DNA of 64,000 nucleotides from positions 8,975-72,974 of the forward strand of contig JAZMZV010000029.1 in the NCBI GenBank assembly GCA_045586185.1. Direction: 5' to 3'. Position 1 is the first letter of the stretch. Each line of letters opens with the position of its first letter. Source of the DNA: RUG11551 sp045586185. Lineage in GTDB: Bacteria; Planctomycetota; Planctomycetia; Pirellulales; Thermoguttaceae. The translations under genes and the position numbers were made by a program. Positions 33,849-43,507 of the stretch are shown piece by piece. The notes below the pieces were generated by a model, which ran no database searches, was not told where the DNA came from, and worked only from the letters and a program-made list of their open reading frames with translations.

Positions 33849-34811
33849 ATGAGCGCAGAGGAAGTACTACTGTCGAGAGCGAAGGAACTCGGGGCGGTTT
33901 CCGCAGGAATTATTGAAGCGAGGCGTCCGAACGGCTTGGACAGGTTTTATCGCTGGCTGGACGACGGCTGCAATGCCGATATGACGTACCTGTCCGCGCG
34001 GCGCGAAGCGTACGCAGACGCCAATGCGGTTCTGCCCGGCGTCCAGTCGATGGTCGTCCTGGCGATGCCGCAGGAGACGGAATCGCTTGCAAAGAGCGCT
34101 TTCCCCTGTCTGGAAAGCGAAACGGACTCGTCGTCCGGCGCGGTTCGAGGTCGAATCGCGTTCTACGCCGTCAGCGAAGATTACCACAGCCGAATCCGCC
34201 GAACGCTCAAACAGCTTGCTCAGACTCATCGAGAGCTGTTTCCCAACGGCAAATGCCGCGGCGTGGTCGATACCGCTCCGATTTTGGAAAAAGACGCCGC
34301 TCTGACCGCCGGGCTGGGATACATCGGCAAAAACACGCTCTTACAGTGCGGCGACTGGGGAAGCCGGGTCAATCTGGCGGTTTTGCTTTCAACAGAAGCG
34401 CTTCACCCGACGCCCGGTCAAGGCGGACGGTTCGTTTCCTGCGAAGATTGTAACAGGTGCATTGACGCCTGCCCGACAGGAGCGCTGTCAGATTCCGGCT
34501 TGGACGCTCGGCGCTGTTTGAGCTATTGGCTTATCGAGCATCGCGGGCCAATTCCAGACGACATCGCCAGCCGCGTGGGGAATCGGGTTTTCGGCTGCGA
34601 CGTCTGTCAGGACGTCTGCCCGCACAATCGACCGGTCAAACCCGTATATATAGACGTCAACGAAGTTCTCCGCATGACGGAAGACGAGTTCCAGACGCGT
34701 TTCGGCGCCACGCCGGTTTCCCGCTGTGGGCTGGACGGGCTGAAACGGAATGCGGAAATTGTATTACAAAGAAATCAAAACCATACGCGACAGGAATCCG
34801 ATAAAAAATGA
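33849..34811 (+). CDS. queG: Epoxyqueuosine reductase
   Basis: Cobalamin-dependent reduction of epoxyqueuosine to queuosine at the wobble base of certain tRNAs. Two 4Fe-4S clusters are encoded by CEDCNRCIDACPTGAL and GCDVCQDVCPHN, together with the C-terminal RCLSYWLIEHRG. Other matching segments are RRTLKQLA and TAGLGYIGKNTLL. 320 residues, somewhat shorter than many homologues (the C-terminal HEAT-like region is missing). It overlaps the KAP-like gene by 4 bp, so the two are probably translated together, although no functional link is known. Confidence 0.94.
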   Translation: MSAEEVLLSRAKELGAVSAGIIEARRPNGLDRFYRWLDDGCNADMTYLSARREAYADANAVLPGVQSMVVLAMPQETESLAKSAFPCLESETDSSSGAVRGRIAFYAVSEDYHSRIRRTLKQLAQTHRELFPNGKCRGVVDTAPILEKDAALTAGLGYIGKNTLLQCGDWGSRVNLAVLLSTEALHPTPGQGGRFVSCEDCNRCIDACPTGALSDSGLDARRCLSYWLIEHRGPIPDDIASRVGNRVFGCDVCQDVCPHNRPVKPVYIDVNEVLRMTEDEFQTRFGATPVSRCGLDGLKRNAEIVLQRNQNHTRQESDKK

Positions 34812-36283
34812 AGCTATCCGACTTTTTAAAACATCACGGAATTATCTCTAATCCGTTTGCGGAAGAGGACGCTCAATCTGACATCGTTTTTCAGAACGGC
34901 TGTCTGGAAACGTCGCGTCACCCGGCGTGGGACAAGATTTTCGGCGATCCGGAGCTGCCGTCCACGTCGATTGTATTTGGCGAAAAAGGGTCTGGAAAAA
35001 CCGCTCTGAAAATTCAGATGAACCGGCAAATCGGCAAATACAATCAGGAGAATCCGGACAAACAGGATTTTGTAATTCAGTACGACGACTTCAATCCGTT
35101 TCTGGACGCGTTTCAGGAACGCTTTTCCAAATTCTGGCGCAAGCCCGCGACGCTTCTTAAGGCGTGGAAATTGTGGGATCACATAGACGCCATTTTGACG
35201 CTGGGCGTTACAAAGCTGACGGATCAGGCGCTCCAGGTTCGCGACGCCAACGGGAACGTTGACCCGGAATTGAATCTCAAAGCCTTGGACGACAACCAAA
35301 AACGGGACTTCCTTCTCCTTGCGGCTCTGTACGACCAGTCGCCCTCCGGCGGTCAGTACGGTCGCTGGACAAAGCTTCGCAAAAAGCTGGGCGTTTACAA
35401 TCTGGCGGCGTGGAAATGGTTTTCCGTTGCCGCCGCATGGCTTTTGCTCTTTTTACTCTGCGCCGTTGGATTATGGCGGATGGAAGTTCTCAAAAGCAGT
35501 CACATCCTGAGCGTGTACTTTTGGATAGTTCTGTTTATTGGATTTGTTCCATGGATATGGCGATTTGTTACGTTGCATTGGGAAGCGCGCAAGCTCTGGA
35601 AAAACCTTCGAGTTCGCAATTTCGACAAAGCGCCCATGCGGCAGATTCTGATGGACACGCCAACGTCACAGCTAACCGGTCAGCCGCTGCCAACCCGCGC
35701 GCAGTCAGACGACCGTTACGCGCTGCTGGAAAAGTTCTCGAACCTGACCAAGGTTTTAGGATACAAGTCGATTGTCGTCCTTGTCGACCGCGTTGACGAA
35801 CCGTATATGATTACCGGTTCTGCGCCGCTGATGCGCGATTTCATCTGGCCGCTTCTGGACAACAAACTGCTCAAGTATCCAGACGTTGCCTTCAAACTGC
35901 TCTTGCCGGCGGAACTGAACGACTTCGCCAAAAAAGAAGGCTCCGAGTTCAACGAACGAAGCCGACTCGATAAACAAAACCTCATTCCGTCTTTGACGTG
36001 GACGGGACATTCCCTTTACGATTTGGTCAACGCCCGACTTGCCGCCTGCACCGACAACACGATGGTTGACGTTCCCGAAACGCTGGATAAATGGTTTGAC
36101 GACAACATGACCTTTGACCATCTGACAAGCTCGCTGGAACGAATCCGAACGCCGCGCCGCGTTTTCAAATTCCTGTACGAGCTGATGTGCGAACACGCTC
36201 AATCGTTTACTGACCAGAATCCGCAATGGAGAATCGCAACCAGCGAATTCGACGGAACGTTGAAACATTTTTTGAAGGATTGA
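34808..36283 (+). CDS. KAP-like membrane P-loop NTPase
   Basis: 491 residues. Walker A GEKGSGKT (residues 58-65), then a middle part with two to three membrane segments (AAAWLLLFLLCAVGLW and VYFWIVLFIGFVPWIW, about 205-250), then Walker B IVVLVDRVDE (about 318-327) followed by LLLPAEL. Membrane helices inserted between Walker A and B are the hallmark of KAP-family NTPases, which also occur in phage defence and signalling. No partner or effector domain is seen. It overlaps queG by 4 bp. Confidence 0.72.
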   Translation: MKLSDFLKHHGIISNPFAEEDAQSDIVFQNGCLETSRHPAWDKIFGDPELPSTSIVFGEKGSGKTALKIQMNRQIGKYNQENPDKQDFVIQYDDFNPFLDAFQERFSKFWRKPATLLKAWKLWDHIDAILTLGVTKLTDQALQVRDANGNVDPELNLKALDDNQKRDFLLLAALYDQSPSGGQYGRWTKLRKKLGVYNLAAWKWFSVAAAWLLLFLLCAVGLWRMEVLKSSHILSVYFWIVLFIGFVPWIWRFVTLHWEARKLWKNLRVRNFDKAPMRQILMDTPTSQLTGQPLPTRAQSDDRYALLEKFSNLTKVLGYKSIVVLVDRVDEPYMITGSAPLMRDFIWPLLDNKLLKYPDVAFKLLLPAELNDFAKKEGSEFNERSRLDKQNLIPSLTWTGHSLYDLVNARLAACTDNTMVDVPETLDKWFDDNMTFDHLTSSLERIRTPRRVFKFLYELMCEHAQSFTDQNPQWRIATSEFDGTLKHFLKD

Positions 36284-36329
36284 CCTATTCCCTATTCCCT
36301 ACTCCCTATTCCCTACTCCCTAAACTCCC
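36284..36329. repeat. Heptamer array before the nitroreductase
   Basis: CTATTCC and CTACTCC units alternate from the preceding stop codon to 4 bp before the ATG at 36330, leaving no Shine-Dalgarno; the array replaces the leader. Confidence 0.8.
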
Positions 36330-36857
36330 ATGACCGAACCCTACGACCTGTCACTGTTTACCGCTCGGCGAAGCTGCCGAAATTTCAAGCCGGAACCGAT
36401 TCCGGAAGACGTCCTCAACAAGATTCTCAAAGCCGGAACGTTTGCCGCCACCGGACGCGGTTTTCAATCGCCGATTATGATTGCTGTTACAAACAAAGAA
36501 CTCCGGGATAAGCTGTCCAAAATCAACGGCGAGATACTTGGAACGACCAACGACCCGTTCTACGGCGCGCCGACTGTCGTTATCGTTTTGGCGGACAAGA
36601 GCAAACCAACCTATCTTTACGACGGATCGCTCGTCATCGGCAACCTCATGCTGGCGGCAACCGCTTGCGGCGTGGCGTCCTGCTGGATTCATCGCGCCAA
36701 GGAGGAATTTGAACGCCCGGAAGGCAAAGAGATTCTTCAACAGCTGGGCATTACCGGCGATTACGAAGGCATCGGACATTGCGTCCTGGGATACCCCGCC
36801 GCGCCTCTGCCCGCTCCCGCGCCGAGAAAAGAAAATTACGTGTATTTTATTAGGTAA
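36330..36857 (+). CDS. Nitroreductase-family flavoprotein
   Basis: 175 residues, FMN-dependent. FTARRSCRNFKPEPIP is the N-terminal FMN phosphate-binding motif, followed by the conserved IPEDVLNKILKAGTFAATG helix and GIGHCVLGYPAAP. Typical dimeric nitro-, quinone- or flavin reductase of the short class. The substrate cannot be told from sequence. It sits between heptamer arrays and shows no ribosome site. Confidence 0.9.
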   Translation: MTEPYDLSLFTARRSCRNFKPEPIPEDVLNKILKAGTFAATGRGFQSPIMIAVTNKELRDKLSKINGEILGTTNDPFYGAPTVVIVLADKSKPTYLYDGSLVIGNLMLAATACGVASCWIHRAKEEFERPEGKEILQQLGITGDYEGIGHCVLGYPAAPLPAPAPRKENYVYFIR

Positions 36858-36953
36858 TAGGAAATAGGGAATAGGGAGTAGTAGATTTTCGTTTTATAAT
36901 TCCTCCTCCTGATTTCCTATTCCCTACTCCCCACTCCCTACTCCCTTCCTACA
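36858..36953. repeat. Inverted heptamer-like arrays around a TATAAT
   Basis: A left array of AATAGGG/AGTAGG units (about 36858-36884) is nearly the inverted copy of the CTATTCC/CTACTCC array at 36919-36950. Between them lies TTTTATAATTCC, a likely -10 element for the M48 gene. The array ends 4 bp before the start codon. Confidence 0.7.
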
Positions 36954-38105
36954 ATGTCCGAACCAGAACAAACCAGCCAAACAGAGCAGACTCCAGAACA
37001 GCTCGAAGAAGCGCGTCAGTACGATCGCGCGCAGCTCAAATTGACGCTCATTGACAAAGCGGTAGACTTCCTCTTTTTAGGCGTGATGGCGTTTGTATTC
37101 GCCAAACCGCTGGGAGATTGGATCGCCAGTTTGCCGTGGGCGCAGTCCACGCTCATTCAGGCTGTTACAATCGTCGCGATTGTCTTCGCGCTGCACGTAA
37201 TTGTGTCACTGCCGATTTCGTTCTACAGCGGGTTTGTCCTGGAACACAAATTCAACCTCAGCAAGATGACGTTCAGCGGTTGGCTTTGGAAAAAAGTCAA
37301 GCTGTGGATTCTGACCGGCTTGATGGAATGCGCCCTGATGACCGGTCTGTTCCTGCTGATAGTTTATACCGGCGTTTGGTGGATTCCGCTGTCCATTTTG
37401 GTATTCTTCGTTCTCAACGTTGTACTGGGCATGCTGCTGCCGGTTCTCATTTTGCCGCTGTTTTACAAGATTGACCGCGTTAACAACGAAGCCCTTCTTG
37501 CCGGTCTGAAACGGCTGACTGAGCCGACGACGCTTACTCTGGAAGGCGTGTACAAGATGAACATGTCGGACGAAACGGTTAAGGCAAACGCCATGCTGAC
37601 CGGATTCGGCAAAACGCGCCGCGTCATTTTGGGCGACACGCTTCTATCCAACTTCGAACAGGACGAAATCGAAACCGTCTTCGCTCACGAGATCGGACAT
37701 CACGTTCACGCTCACCTCTGGAAGATGATTCCCTTAAGCCTCGTCTTTTCTCTCGTTGCGTTCGCGCTGTGCGATTTGTTTATTCGAGCGCTGGCTGGTC
37801 ATTATATGGAATCGTTCTCCTACGCGGCGCTGCAGCCGTGGATTATCGTCCCGATAGAGTTCTTTTTCATGACGATATTCTCCCTTTACGAACCGTTCAA
37901 CAACGCAATCAGCCGGCATTTTGAACGTCAGGCAGACGCTTACGCCCTGGAGCATTGCGGCGCAGACGCTTATACCCGCGCGTTCTCCCGTCTGGCGACG
38001 CTCAACAAAGCCGACCCCAACCCGCCCCGCTGGGCAGTGATCTGGTTCGACTCCCACCCGCCGATCGGCGAGAGAATTGCTATGGCGCGGGGAGGGAGGC
38101 TGTAG
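36954..38105 (+). CDS. M48 metalloprotease (CAAX-protease/Ste24-like)
   Basis: 383 residues. Four or more hydrophobic segments precede AHEIGHHVHAH (about residue 246), the HExxH zinc motif with a third ligand likely in the following helical region (RHFERQADAYAL, the third-ligand Glu/Asp region). Homologues of Ste24 cleave membrane-linked or signal-derived peptides. The N-terminal 30 residues are acidic and Gln-rich. The TAG stop lies at the beginning of the next heptamer array. Confidence 0.92.
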   Translation: MSEPEQTSQTEQTPEQLEEARQYDRAQLKLTLIDKAVDFLFLGVMAFVFAKPLGDWIASLPWAQSTLIQAVTIVAIVFALHVIVSLPISFYSGFVLEHKFNLSKMTFSGWLWKKVKLWILTGLMECALMTGLFLLIVYTGVWWIPLSILVFFVLNVVLGMLLPVLILPLFYKIDRVNNEALLAGLKRLTEPTTLTLEGVYKMNMSDETVKANAMLTGFGKTRRVILGDTLLSNFEQDEIETVFAHEIGHHVHAHLWKMIPLSLVFSLVAFALCDLFIRALAGHYMESFSYAALQPWIIVPIEFFFMTIFSLYEPFNNAISRHFERQADAYALEHCGADAYTRAFSRLATLNKADPNPPRWAVIWFDSHPPIGERIAMARGGRL

Positions 38106-38233
38106 GCAGTAGGCAATAGGCAGTAGGAAGTGGTTAGTGGTTAGTGGTTAGTGGTTAGTAAGAGCAGCGCTTGCGTCCTTACCACTTACCACTCAAAACT
38201 TACCACTGCTGTCGCAACTCGCAACATAATACC
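38103..38233. repeat. Composite heptamer/TGGTTAG arrays before the ankyrin gene
   Basis: TAGGCAG/TAGGCAA units lead to four TGGTTAG-type units, then GCGCTTGCGTC, then inverted TTACCAC units and two CGCAACTC-like units just before the ATG. The upstream units include the M48 stop codon. Confidence 0.8.
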
Positions 38234-39724
38234 ATGACTCAATCGATACTCAACAAAGAATTTGACAGCCAGAGCATAGAGCGTTTTGAACGGATGTTCC
38301 AAACGGGAGACTTTGATTTTAATTATCGATCTCGTTACATAAAAGGCGCCGTTCTTCACTATGCTGCGTTGTCAGGCAGTCAAAGCCGGATTGAGCTGCT
38401 TCTCAAACGTAGAGCAGACATTACGATAAAAGACGCCTATAACAGAACCGTCCTGCATTTCGCTGCTCAAAGCGGAAACCTGAAACTGGTTCAGTGGCTG
38501 GTTGAACAGGGCTTAAACGTCAAGAAAAAAGCCGAACTTAAAAGAACAGCGCTGCATTTCGCCGCCGAAAGCGGGAATCTGAAACTGGTTCAGTGGCTCG
38601 TCGATCAAGGACTTGACGTCAACGCAAAAGACTATAATAAAAGTACAGTCTTGCATTGCGCCGCCGAAAGCGGGAATCTGAAGCTGGTTCAGTGGCTCGT
38701 TGACCAAGGCGCAAACGTCAATATAAAAGACTTTTTTAAAAGAACTGTTTTGCATTACGCCATCGAAAGCGAGAATCTGAAGCTGGTTCAATGGCTCGTC
38801 AAACAGGGACTAGATGTCAAGACAATTGAAAAGGACGACGCGACTACTCTTTTGTTTGATGTCGCGGGATGCGAGAATTTGCAATTGGTTCAGTGGCTCA
38901 TTAAACAAGGGCTTGACATAAGCGTAAAAGGCGAACATGAAGAAACGTTTTTACATTTTGCCGCCATGGCGGGGAATCTGAAATTGATTCAGTGGCTTGT
39001 TGACCGCGGCGCAAATCTCAATGCTAATAATAAATGGAAGCAAACCGTCTTGCATCTTGCCGCCGAAAGCGGAGACTTGGAGTTGGTTCAATGGCTTGTT
39101 AAACAGGGAATGGATGTCAAGGCAAAAGACAAATGGAAGGATACTGTTTTGCATTCTGCCGCTGAAAGTGGGAATCTGGAATTGGTTCAATGGCTTGTCA
39201 AACAAGGCGTGGACGTTACAGCAAAAAACAAGTGGAACAGAACAGCCTTGCATGATGCCGTTAATAGTATTAGCGGGAACGTGGAACTGGTTCAATGGCT
39301 CATTGACCAGGGGCTTGACGTCAACGAAAAAGACAAGGACGGGGATACGATTTTACATTCTGCCGTTTCGAGCGGAAATCTGGCGTTGGTTCAATATCTT
39401 GTTGAACGCGGAGCTAAGATCAATGCTAAAAACAGATGGAAAGATACGGTCTTGCATTATGCCATGGAAGGCGGGTGTTTGGAATTGGTTCAGTGGCTCG
39501 TTAAACGCGGAGCAGACGTCAATGCAGTTAACAAATCGAAGCGGACGCCTTTGCATTTTGCCGTCCAGCACGGTCGTTTGAATTTGAATTTGATTAAATG
39601 GCTCGTCGAACAAGGCGCAGACGTCAACGCAAAAGACGAATACGGACAGACGATCTTGAAAATTATTCCCGAAAAAGGGAACGTGAGATTGGTTAAATGG
39701 CTAAAAGCGCATGGCGCTAAATAG
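38234..39724 (+). CDS. Ankyrin-repeat protein (about 14 repeats)
   Basis: 496 residues with 14 tandem 33-residue ankyrin repeats (consensus TVLHxAAESGNLKLVQWLVxQGxDVNAK), a short 40-residue N-terminal part and no signal peptide or membrane helix. Repeats 6, 13 and 14 are degenerate. The repeats are very similar at DNA level, so unit number may vary by recombination. I start at ATG 38234; the frame extends upstream into the heptamer array. It is likely a protein-interaction scaffold; whether it is exported or effector-like cannot be told. Confidence 0.88.
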   Translation: MTQSILNKEFDSQSIERFERMFQTGDFDFNYRSRYIKGAVLHYAALSGSQSRIELLLKRRADITIKDAYNRTVLHFAAQSGNLKLVQWLVEQGLNVKKKAELKRTALHFAAESGNLKLVQWLVDQGLDVNAKDYNKSTVLHCAAESGNLKLVQWLVDQGANVNIKDFFKRTVLHYAIESENLKLVQWLVKQGLDVKTIEKDDATTLLFDVAGCENLQLVQWLIKQGLDISVKGEHEETFLHFAAMAGNLKLIQWLVDRGANLNANNKWKQTVLHLAAESGDLELVQWLVKQGMDVKAKDKWKDTVLHSAAESGNLELVQWLVKQGVDVTAKNKWNRTALHDAVNSISGNVELVQWLIDQGLDVNEKDKDGDTILHSAVSSGNLALVQYLVERGAKINAKNRWKDTVLHYAMEGGCLELVQWLVKRGADVNAVNKSKRTPLHFAVQHGRLNLNLIKWLVEQGADVNAKDEYGQTILKIIPEKGNVRLVKWLKAHGAK

Positions 39725-40124
39725 GGAGTAGACAGTAGGCAATAGGGGGGGAAGACGCGAAACATAGAGTCGAATTGACTGTCTTTTGCTTCTTTTAATC
39801 TGTCGCTTTCGGAGAACTGCATAATTCCGTTCGCTAGGCTCAACGTTCGCTTCGCTCACGCCCACGGGTTTACACCCGGGCTGCGCCTAAATATTCGCTC
39901 CATTACCGCCTTCCAACCAATTTTTCCCCTTCATTCTCTCTATTTTCTCAAAATTTTTAATTTTTTCCAAAAAAATTTCGTTTTACCGCTTTATAATTGC
40001 CAAATCTAGTGTATAATATTTTTAATGTAGAAAAACGATATTCCATTTTGCGCCCGGGCGTACCGCCGCAAAAGTCGTTTTAATAACCGTTTACCTGTTT
40101 TACCCAAATAGAAGGAGTAAAATA
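39725..40124. other. Intergenic: heptamer remnants, REP-like element and candidate promoter
   Basis: 400 bp with no supported gene. It holds a TAGGCAATAGGGGGGG tail of heptamers with a G7 run (39745-39751), a REP-like element containing CCACGGGTTTACACCCGGG (about 39860-39880), and two TATAAT hexamers at 39992-39997 and 40012-40017. AAGGAG lies about 7 nt before ATG 40125. Confidence 0.55.
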
Positions 40125-42205
40125 ATGGCTAATTCTAAAGACTGTTCATTCTGCCCCCCCCCCGCATTTTAACATACGGCGGATTTTCTCTATTAGCTTT
40201 TCTGGCTATCCTGTGCGTTGGCTCTTTCACGCAGGCGGAAACTTATACAGATGACACCATTCCTTCGAGTGGTATTACTACAGACGTTACTTTTGACATC
40301 TCAAATGCAGGAACGTATTCTAATACAATTTCCGGCTCTGGAACAGTAACTAAAACTGGCGCTGGCGCTCTAACGTTAGATAATAATGGTCAGATATCCA
40401 CAACCGTTTCAAATGTTGTTGTTGAAAATGGCACAATGATTGTCAAACCTACTAATAGCTATGCTTATGATGGCGATGGGGCTGCTGGTTTCTGGGGAGG
40501 CGCCTCAATTACCGTCAAATCAGGAGCTACATTGGATTTTCAAAAAATATTTGCCGTATCTCGCAATGTTCCAATTACAGTAGACTGTGGGACGCTAACA
40601 TTTACACAAGCTTCATACGTCCATGATCTAACATTAAATTCTGCATTGGTTAATGGCAATCAGATCATTTATACGGGCATTAATGGAACTCCTGTTTGGA
40701 AAGTTAAGGGTGAAGCTTCAACAATCTACAATACTGTTGAACCTCTTAGAAGCGGCTCCAATACAACCTTTACAGTAAATTTTGATTCTGGCGCTTCGTT
40801 AGACATGAAAGGAATCATTCGTGGATTAAATATTAAAGGCACAGATGTATTTTTTAATGGAATTGGCGAGAATCCGGGACATTTGAAATTATATGCCACC
40901 GCGACCAACAACATAATGAGCGGACTTGGCGCTATTACAATCAATAATATGAATGTAACGTTAACCGGCGGAGGGGATATAGGTTATCTCCCCAACGGTT
41001 ATTTTTCAGATTCAACGACTGTTTCTTTGAAGGATTCTTCTTTAACAACAGATCTTTGGCATACAACCAATACAACGACCTTTACACTTGACCACAGTTC
41101 GTTGATTTTTGACGGTAACGTTACCTCATACATTGATAAGATTTACCTGAAAAATGGTTCAACTATAGCAGGTAAAACATTGGGCGACTCTTTTAATACA
41201 GGAGCTATCTGGAATTCAACTTTTTATACAGAAAATGGAACTACAGAAAATGTTATGAATTATATTTCTGCCGATATAAAAATGGTTCATACTAATTCAG
41301 ACTGTACTATAACGTTCAATATTGCAGACAAAGCCCCGTTAACGGTTTCCGGTAGTTTTATTCCTGGGGGAGATGGTCAATACAATGCGATTGTTAAAAA
41401 CGGCGCTGGTACATTGACGCTTTCAGGCGCAAATACTTATGAAGGAGGTGTAACCGTTTCTGCGGGAGTTCTTCAGCTAATCGGCAATGCAATTGATAAC
41501 GATAAAGGTATTTTTACAGTCAACGATGGCGGAACGCTGGAATATAACGTTGCCAGCGGCGAAAAGACGCTTGAGTTTACTAACGCCGCATACGTTCTCG
41601 GCAACGGCGATATTCTCAAAACCGGAGAGGGAAGATTAAAGATTAATACTGATCAATTAACGGGAGATTTACATTTTACGACTGATAATTTTGTTGTTAC
41701 TTCTGGTCGTGTAGACTTGGAAGGATATATGTTAGGCAATATTGAAGTTGACGCGAACACAGTCTTTTCTCCCGGCAATTCCATTGGCGAGTCAACATTT
41801 GGCGGAGGATATATTCTCAAAGACGGCGCAACGTTGTTGCTGGAAGTTGGGAAAGAAGGCGATACAATTTTGACTGACGTTCTGAATGTTACAGGTTCCA
41901 CGACGTTTGAAGACGGAGCTATTATCAAAATCGCGTTGGATTCCAGCTACGATAACGCCTTTGAAGACGGCGATCAGGCGGATATTCAGCTCCCATTAGG
42001 AATTCTCGGCGGCGAAGGAAACGCTCTTGATATGGGTAATCTTGTTTTCCAGTCGAGTATGTTTGATCTGGTTGGGTACGATGCCGGTACAGGCGTTTTG
42101 TCCGTTGTCTATTCAGCGCCGGCTGCCGGCGTTCCCGAACCGTCAACGTGGGTGCTGTTGTTACTCGGCGCCGCGGGGCTACTGTACGTGAGGAAAAGAA
42201 AATAA
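40125..42205 (+). CDS. PEP-CTERM autotransporter-type surface protein, frame off at C10 tract
   Basis: From ATG 40125 (after GAAGGAG) the first codons read MANSKDCSFC and then hit a C10 tract; in this sequence the frame stops at 40170-40172. The remaining 2 kb continues in the frame needing one more C (or two fewer): a signal peptide GFSLLAFLAILCVGSFTQAE, a long Gly/Thr/Asn-rich beta passenger, an autotransporter-associated repeat near residue 420 (GAGTLTLSGANTYEGGV) and a C-terminal PEP-CTERM tail VPEPSTWVLLLLGAAGLLYV ending in RKRK. PEP-CTERM proteins are sorted by an exosortase. The gene is therefore off here, or the tract is a sequencing error. Confidence 0.85.
40154..40163. repeat. Poly-C tract (C10) in the PEP-CTERM gene
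   Basis: Ten C at 40154-40163 within the tenth to thirteenth codons. Eleven or eight C would join the start codon to the signal peptide frame; ten gives a stop five codons later. It is the longest homopolymer noticed in the window; other G/C runs here are 6-7. Confidence 0.9.
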
Positions 42206-42283
42206 TAGGCGAGCCACGGGTGTAAACCCGTGGGCATGAGCGAAGCGAACGTAGTTACGCTTAAATCGTAAAAGAATAACGCT

Positions 42284-42310
42284 AAAGCGGGAGGAAACTC
42301 CCGCTTTTTT
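42284..42310 (+). terminator. Intrinsic terminator after the PEP-CTERM gene
   Basis: AAAGCGGGAG (42284-42293), loop GAAA, CTCCCGCTTT (42298-42307), then T-run to 42310. Confidence 0.9.
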
Positions 42311-42574
42311 GTTCTGGCGGATTTTATCCGCGACCCGGAAACGTTTTCGGCTTCGTCGGAGGTTTTCCCCGGGACTCGTTTCCTTCGGCGGACAGTATGT
42401 CCGCGAACCCGCAGGTCTGACGGGCTATCCACGTTCAAAAGATTCTTGGAGGCTTCCGCCGCAAAGCGTTCACCAATAAATAACTTTGCGGACTTTGCGT
42501 GAGGCTTTCTTCGGCGGACTTCGTCCGCGACCCGGAAGCGTTTTCGGCTTCGGCGGAGTCGTAATCTGCGTCCA

Positions 42575-42795
42575 GAATGGACGCCATTTCTATAACCGTC
42601 GACTTTAGTCTACGGGCAGCGAATCGCTCTACACTCCCCCCTAATCGAGTCAGTCTCTTTTCTTTCCCTCCCTCACGCCAAGCGTGAGGGAGGGAAAGAA
42701 AAGAGTATTTGTCGATTTTTTGTTTTGTTGTCGTCTCCTTCCCCGGAGGTTGAAAACCACCGGTTATAGAAATGCAACCCTTTCAGGGTTATGCG
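42575..42795. repeat. ~210-bp inverted element, copy 1 (with perfect 24-bp palindrome)
   Basis: This segment and 45830-46050 are reverse complements over most of their length, sharing GACGCCATTTCTATAACCGT, CGACTTTAGTCTACGGGCAG, TAATCGAGTCAGTC, GTCGTCTCCTTCC-like and ACCGGTTATAGAAATG blocks. At its centre, 42655-42678 pairs with 42682-42705 over 24 bp around CAA. Confidence 0.85.
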
Positions 42796-43345
42796 GCAGA
42801 GGACTGCCGCGTGCCGGGGGGCGAACTGGCATTCCTGCGTAAATGATTTTTCTTGTACCGGCAACGTAGCCCGAGGACGGGCTACATCCAGAGGTGGTTT
42901 CCGACTGCGTCGTTTTGGTTTGCACACTACAAACAAAGCGTAACTTCGTTCGCGTCGCTCTCTCCGTTACAGCCTTTCATTTCTTGCATTCTTCGCAAAC
43001 ATCCTCCGCTGCTCCGCGTCTCCGCGTGAGATTTTTCGGATTCTTACGCAACCCGGTTTTGTTCGCCGTTCCGGCGAATGCGTAATTCCGTTCGCTTCGC
43101 TCTCTCCATTACCGCCTTTCATTTCTTTGCGAACTTTGCGGCTTAATATTTCTTCGGCGGGCGAAACGCCCGCGAACCGGACTCAACCGTGTACGTGCGC
43201 GGGACAATCGTTTTGTTCGCCTATCGGCGAATGCATAATTCCGTTCGCTTCGCTCATACCCACGGGTTTACACCCGTGGCTCGCCTGAATTATCTATCAC
43301 TACTGCCTACTGCCTCTTGCCTACTGCCTCCCCTCTCCCCGCCCT

Positions 43346-43374
43346 CTGGTAAAAAATTTTTTTGGGGTTATAAT
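43346..43374 (+). promoter_or_regulatory. Promoter for guaA
   Basis: CTGGTA (43346-43351), a 17-bp spacer and TATAAT (43369-43374). The same CTGGTAAAAAAT context with the same spacing precedes the ispA-type gene at 48395. Confidence 0.5.
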
Positions 43375-43507
43375 TAAAGATAATTCAATCAAAGGGGAAT
43401 CTGGAATTGGAAGCAGGAAAATATCAAGGAAGAACGCTTGCGTCAACTCCTCACTCCTAATTCCTAACTCACTACCACTCCTAACTCCAAGCTAACATCG
43501 AACTACC

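Larger units (their letters stand above)
42206..43507. other. 1.3-kb intergenic region of REP-like and palindromic repeats
   Basis: No gene is supported here. In order it holds a CACGGGTGTAAACCCGTGGG palindrome (about 42216), a terminator, two direct copies of a TCCGCGACCCGGAA-type element (about 42323-42366 and 42512-42560), the inverted 42575-42795 element with its perfect palindrome, fragments CCTCCGCTGCTCCGCG and GTAATTCCGTTCGCTTCGCT, a CACGGGTTTACACCCGTGGC copy (about 43260) and a TGCCTACTGCC heptamer array. Short open frames inside lack start signals and family features. Confidence 0.7.

Noticed and set aside
42894..43377. Short open frames in the intergenic repeat region after the PEP-CTERM gene
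   Set aside because: They consist of REP-like and heptamer DNA read in frame, without start signals.
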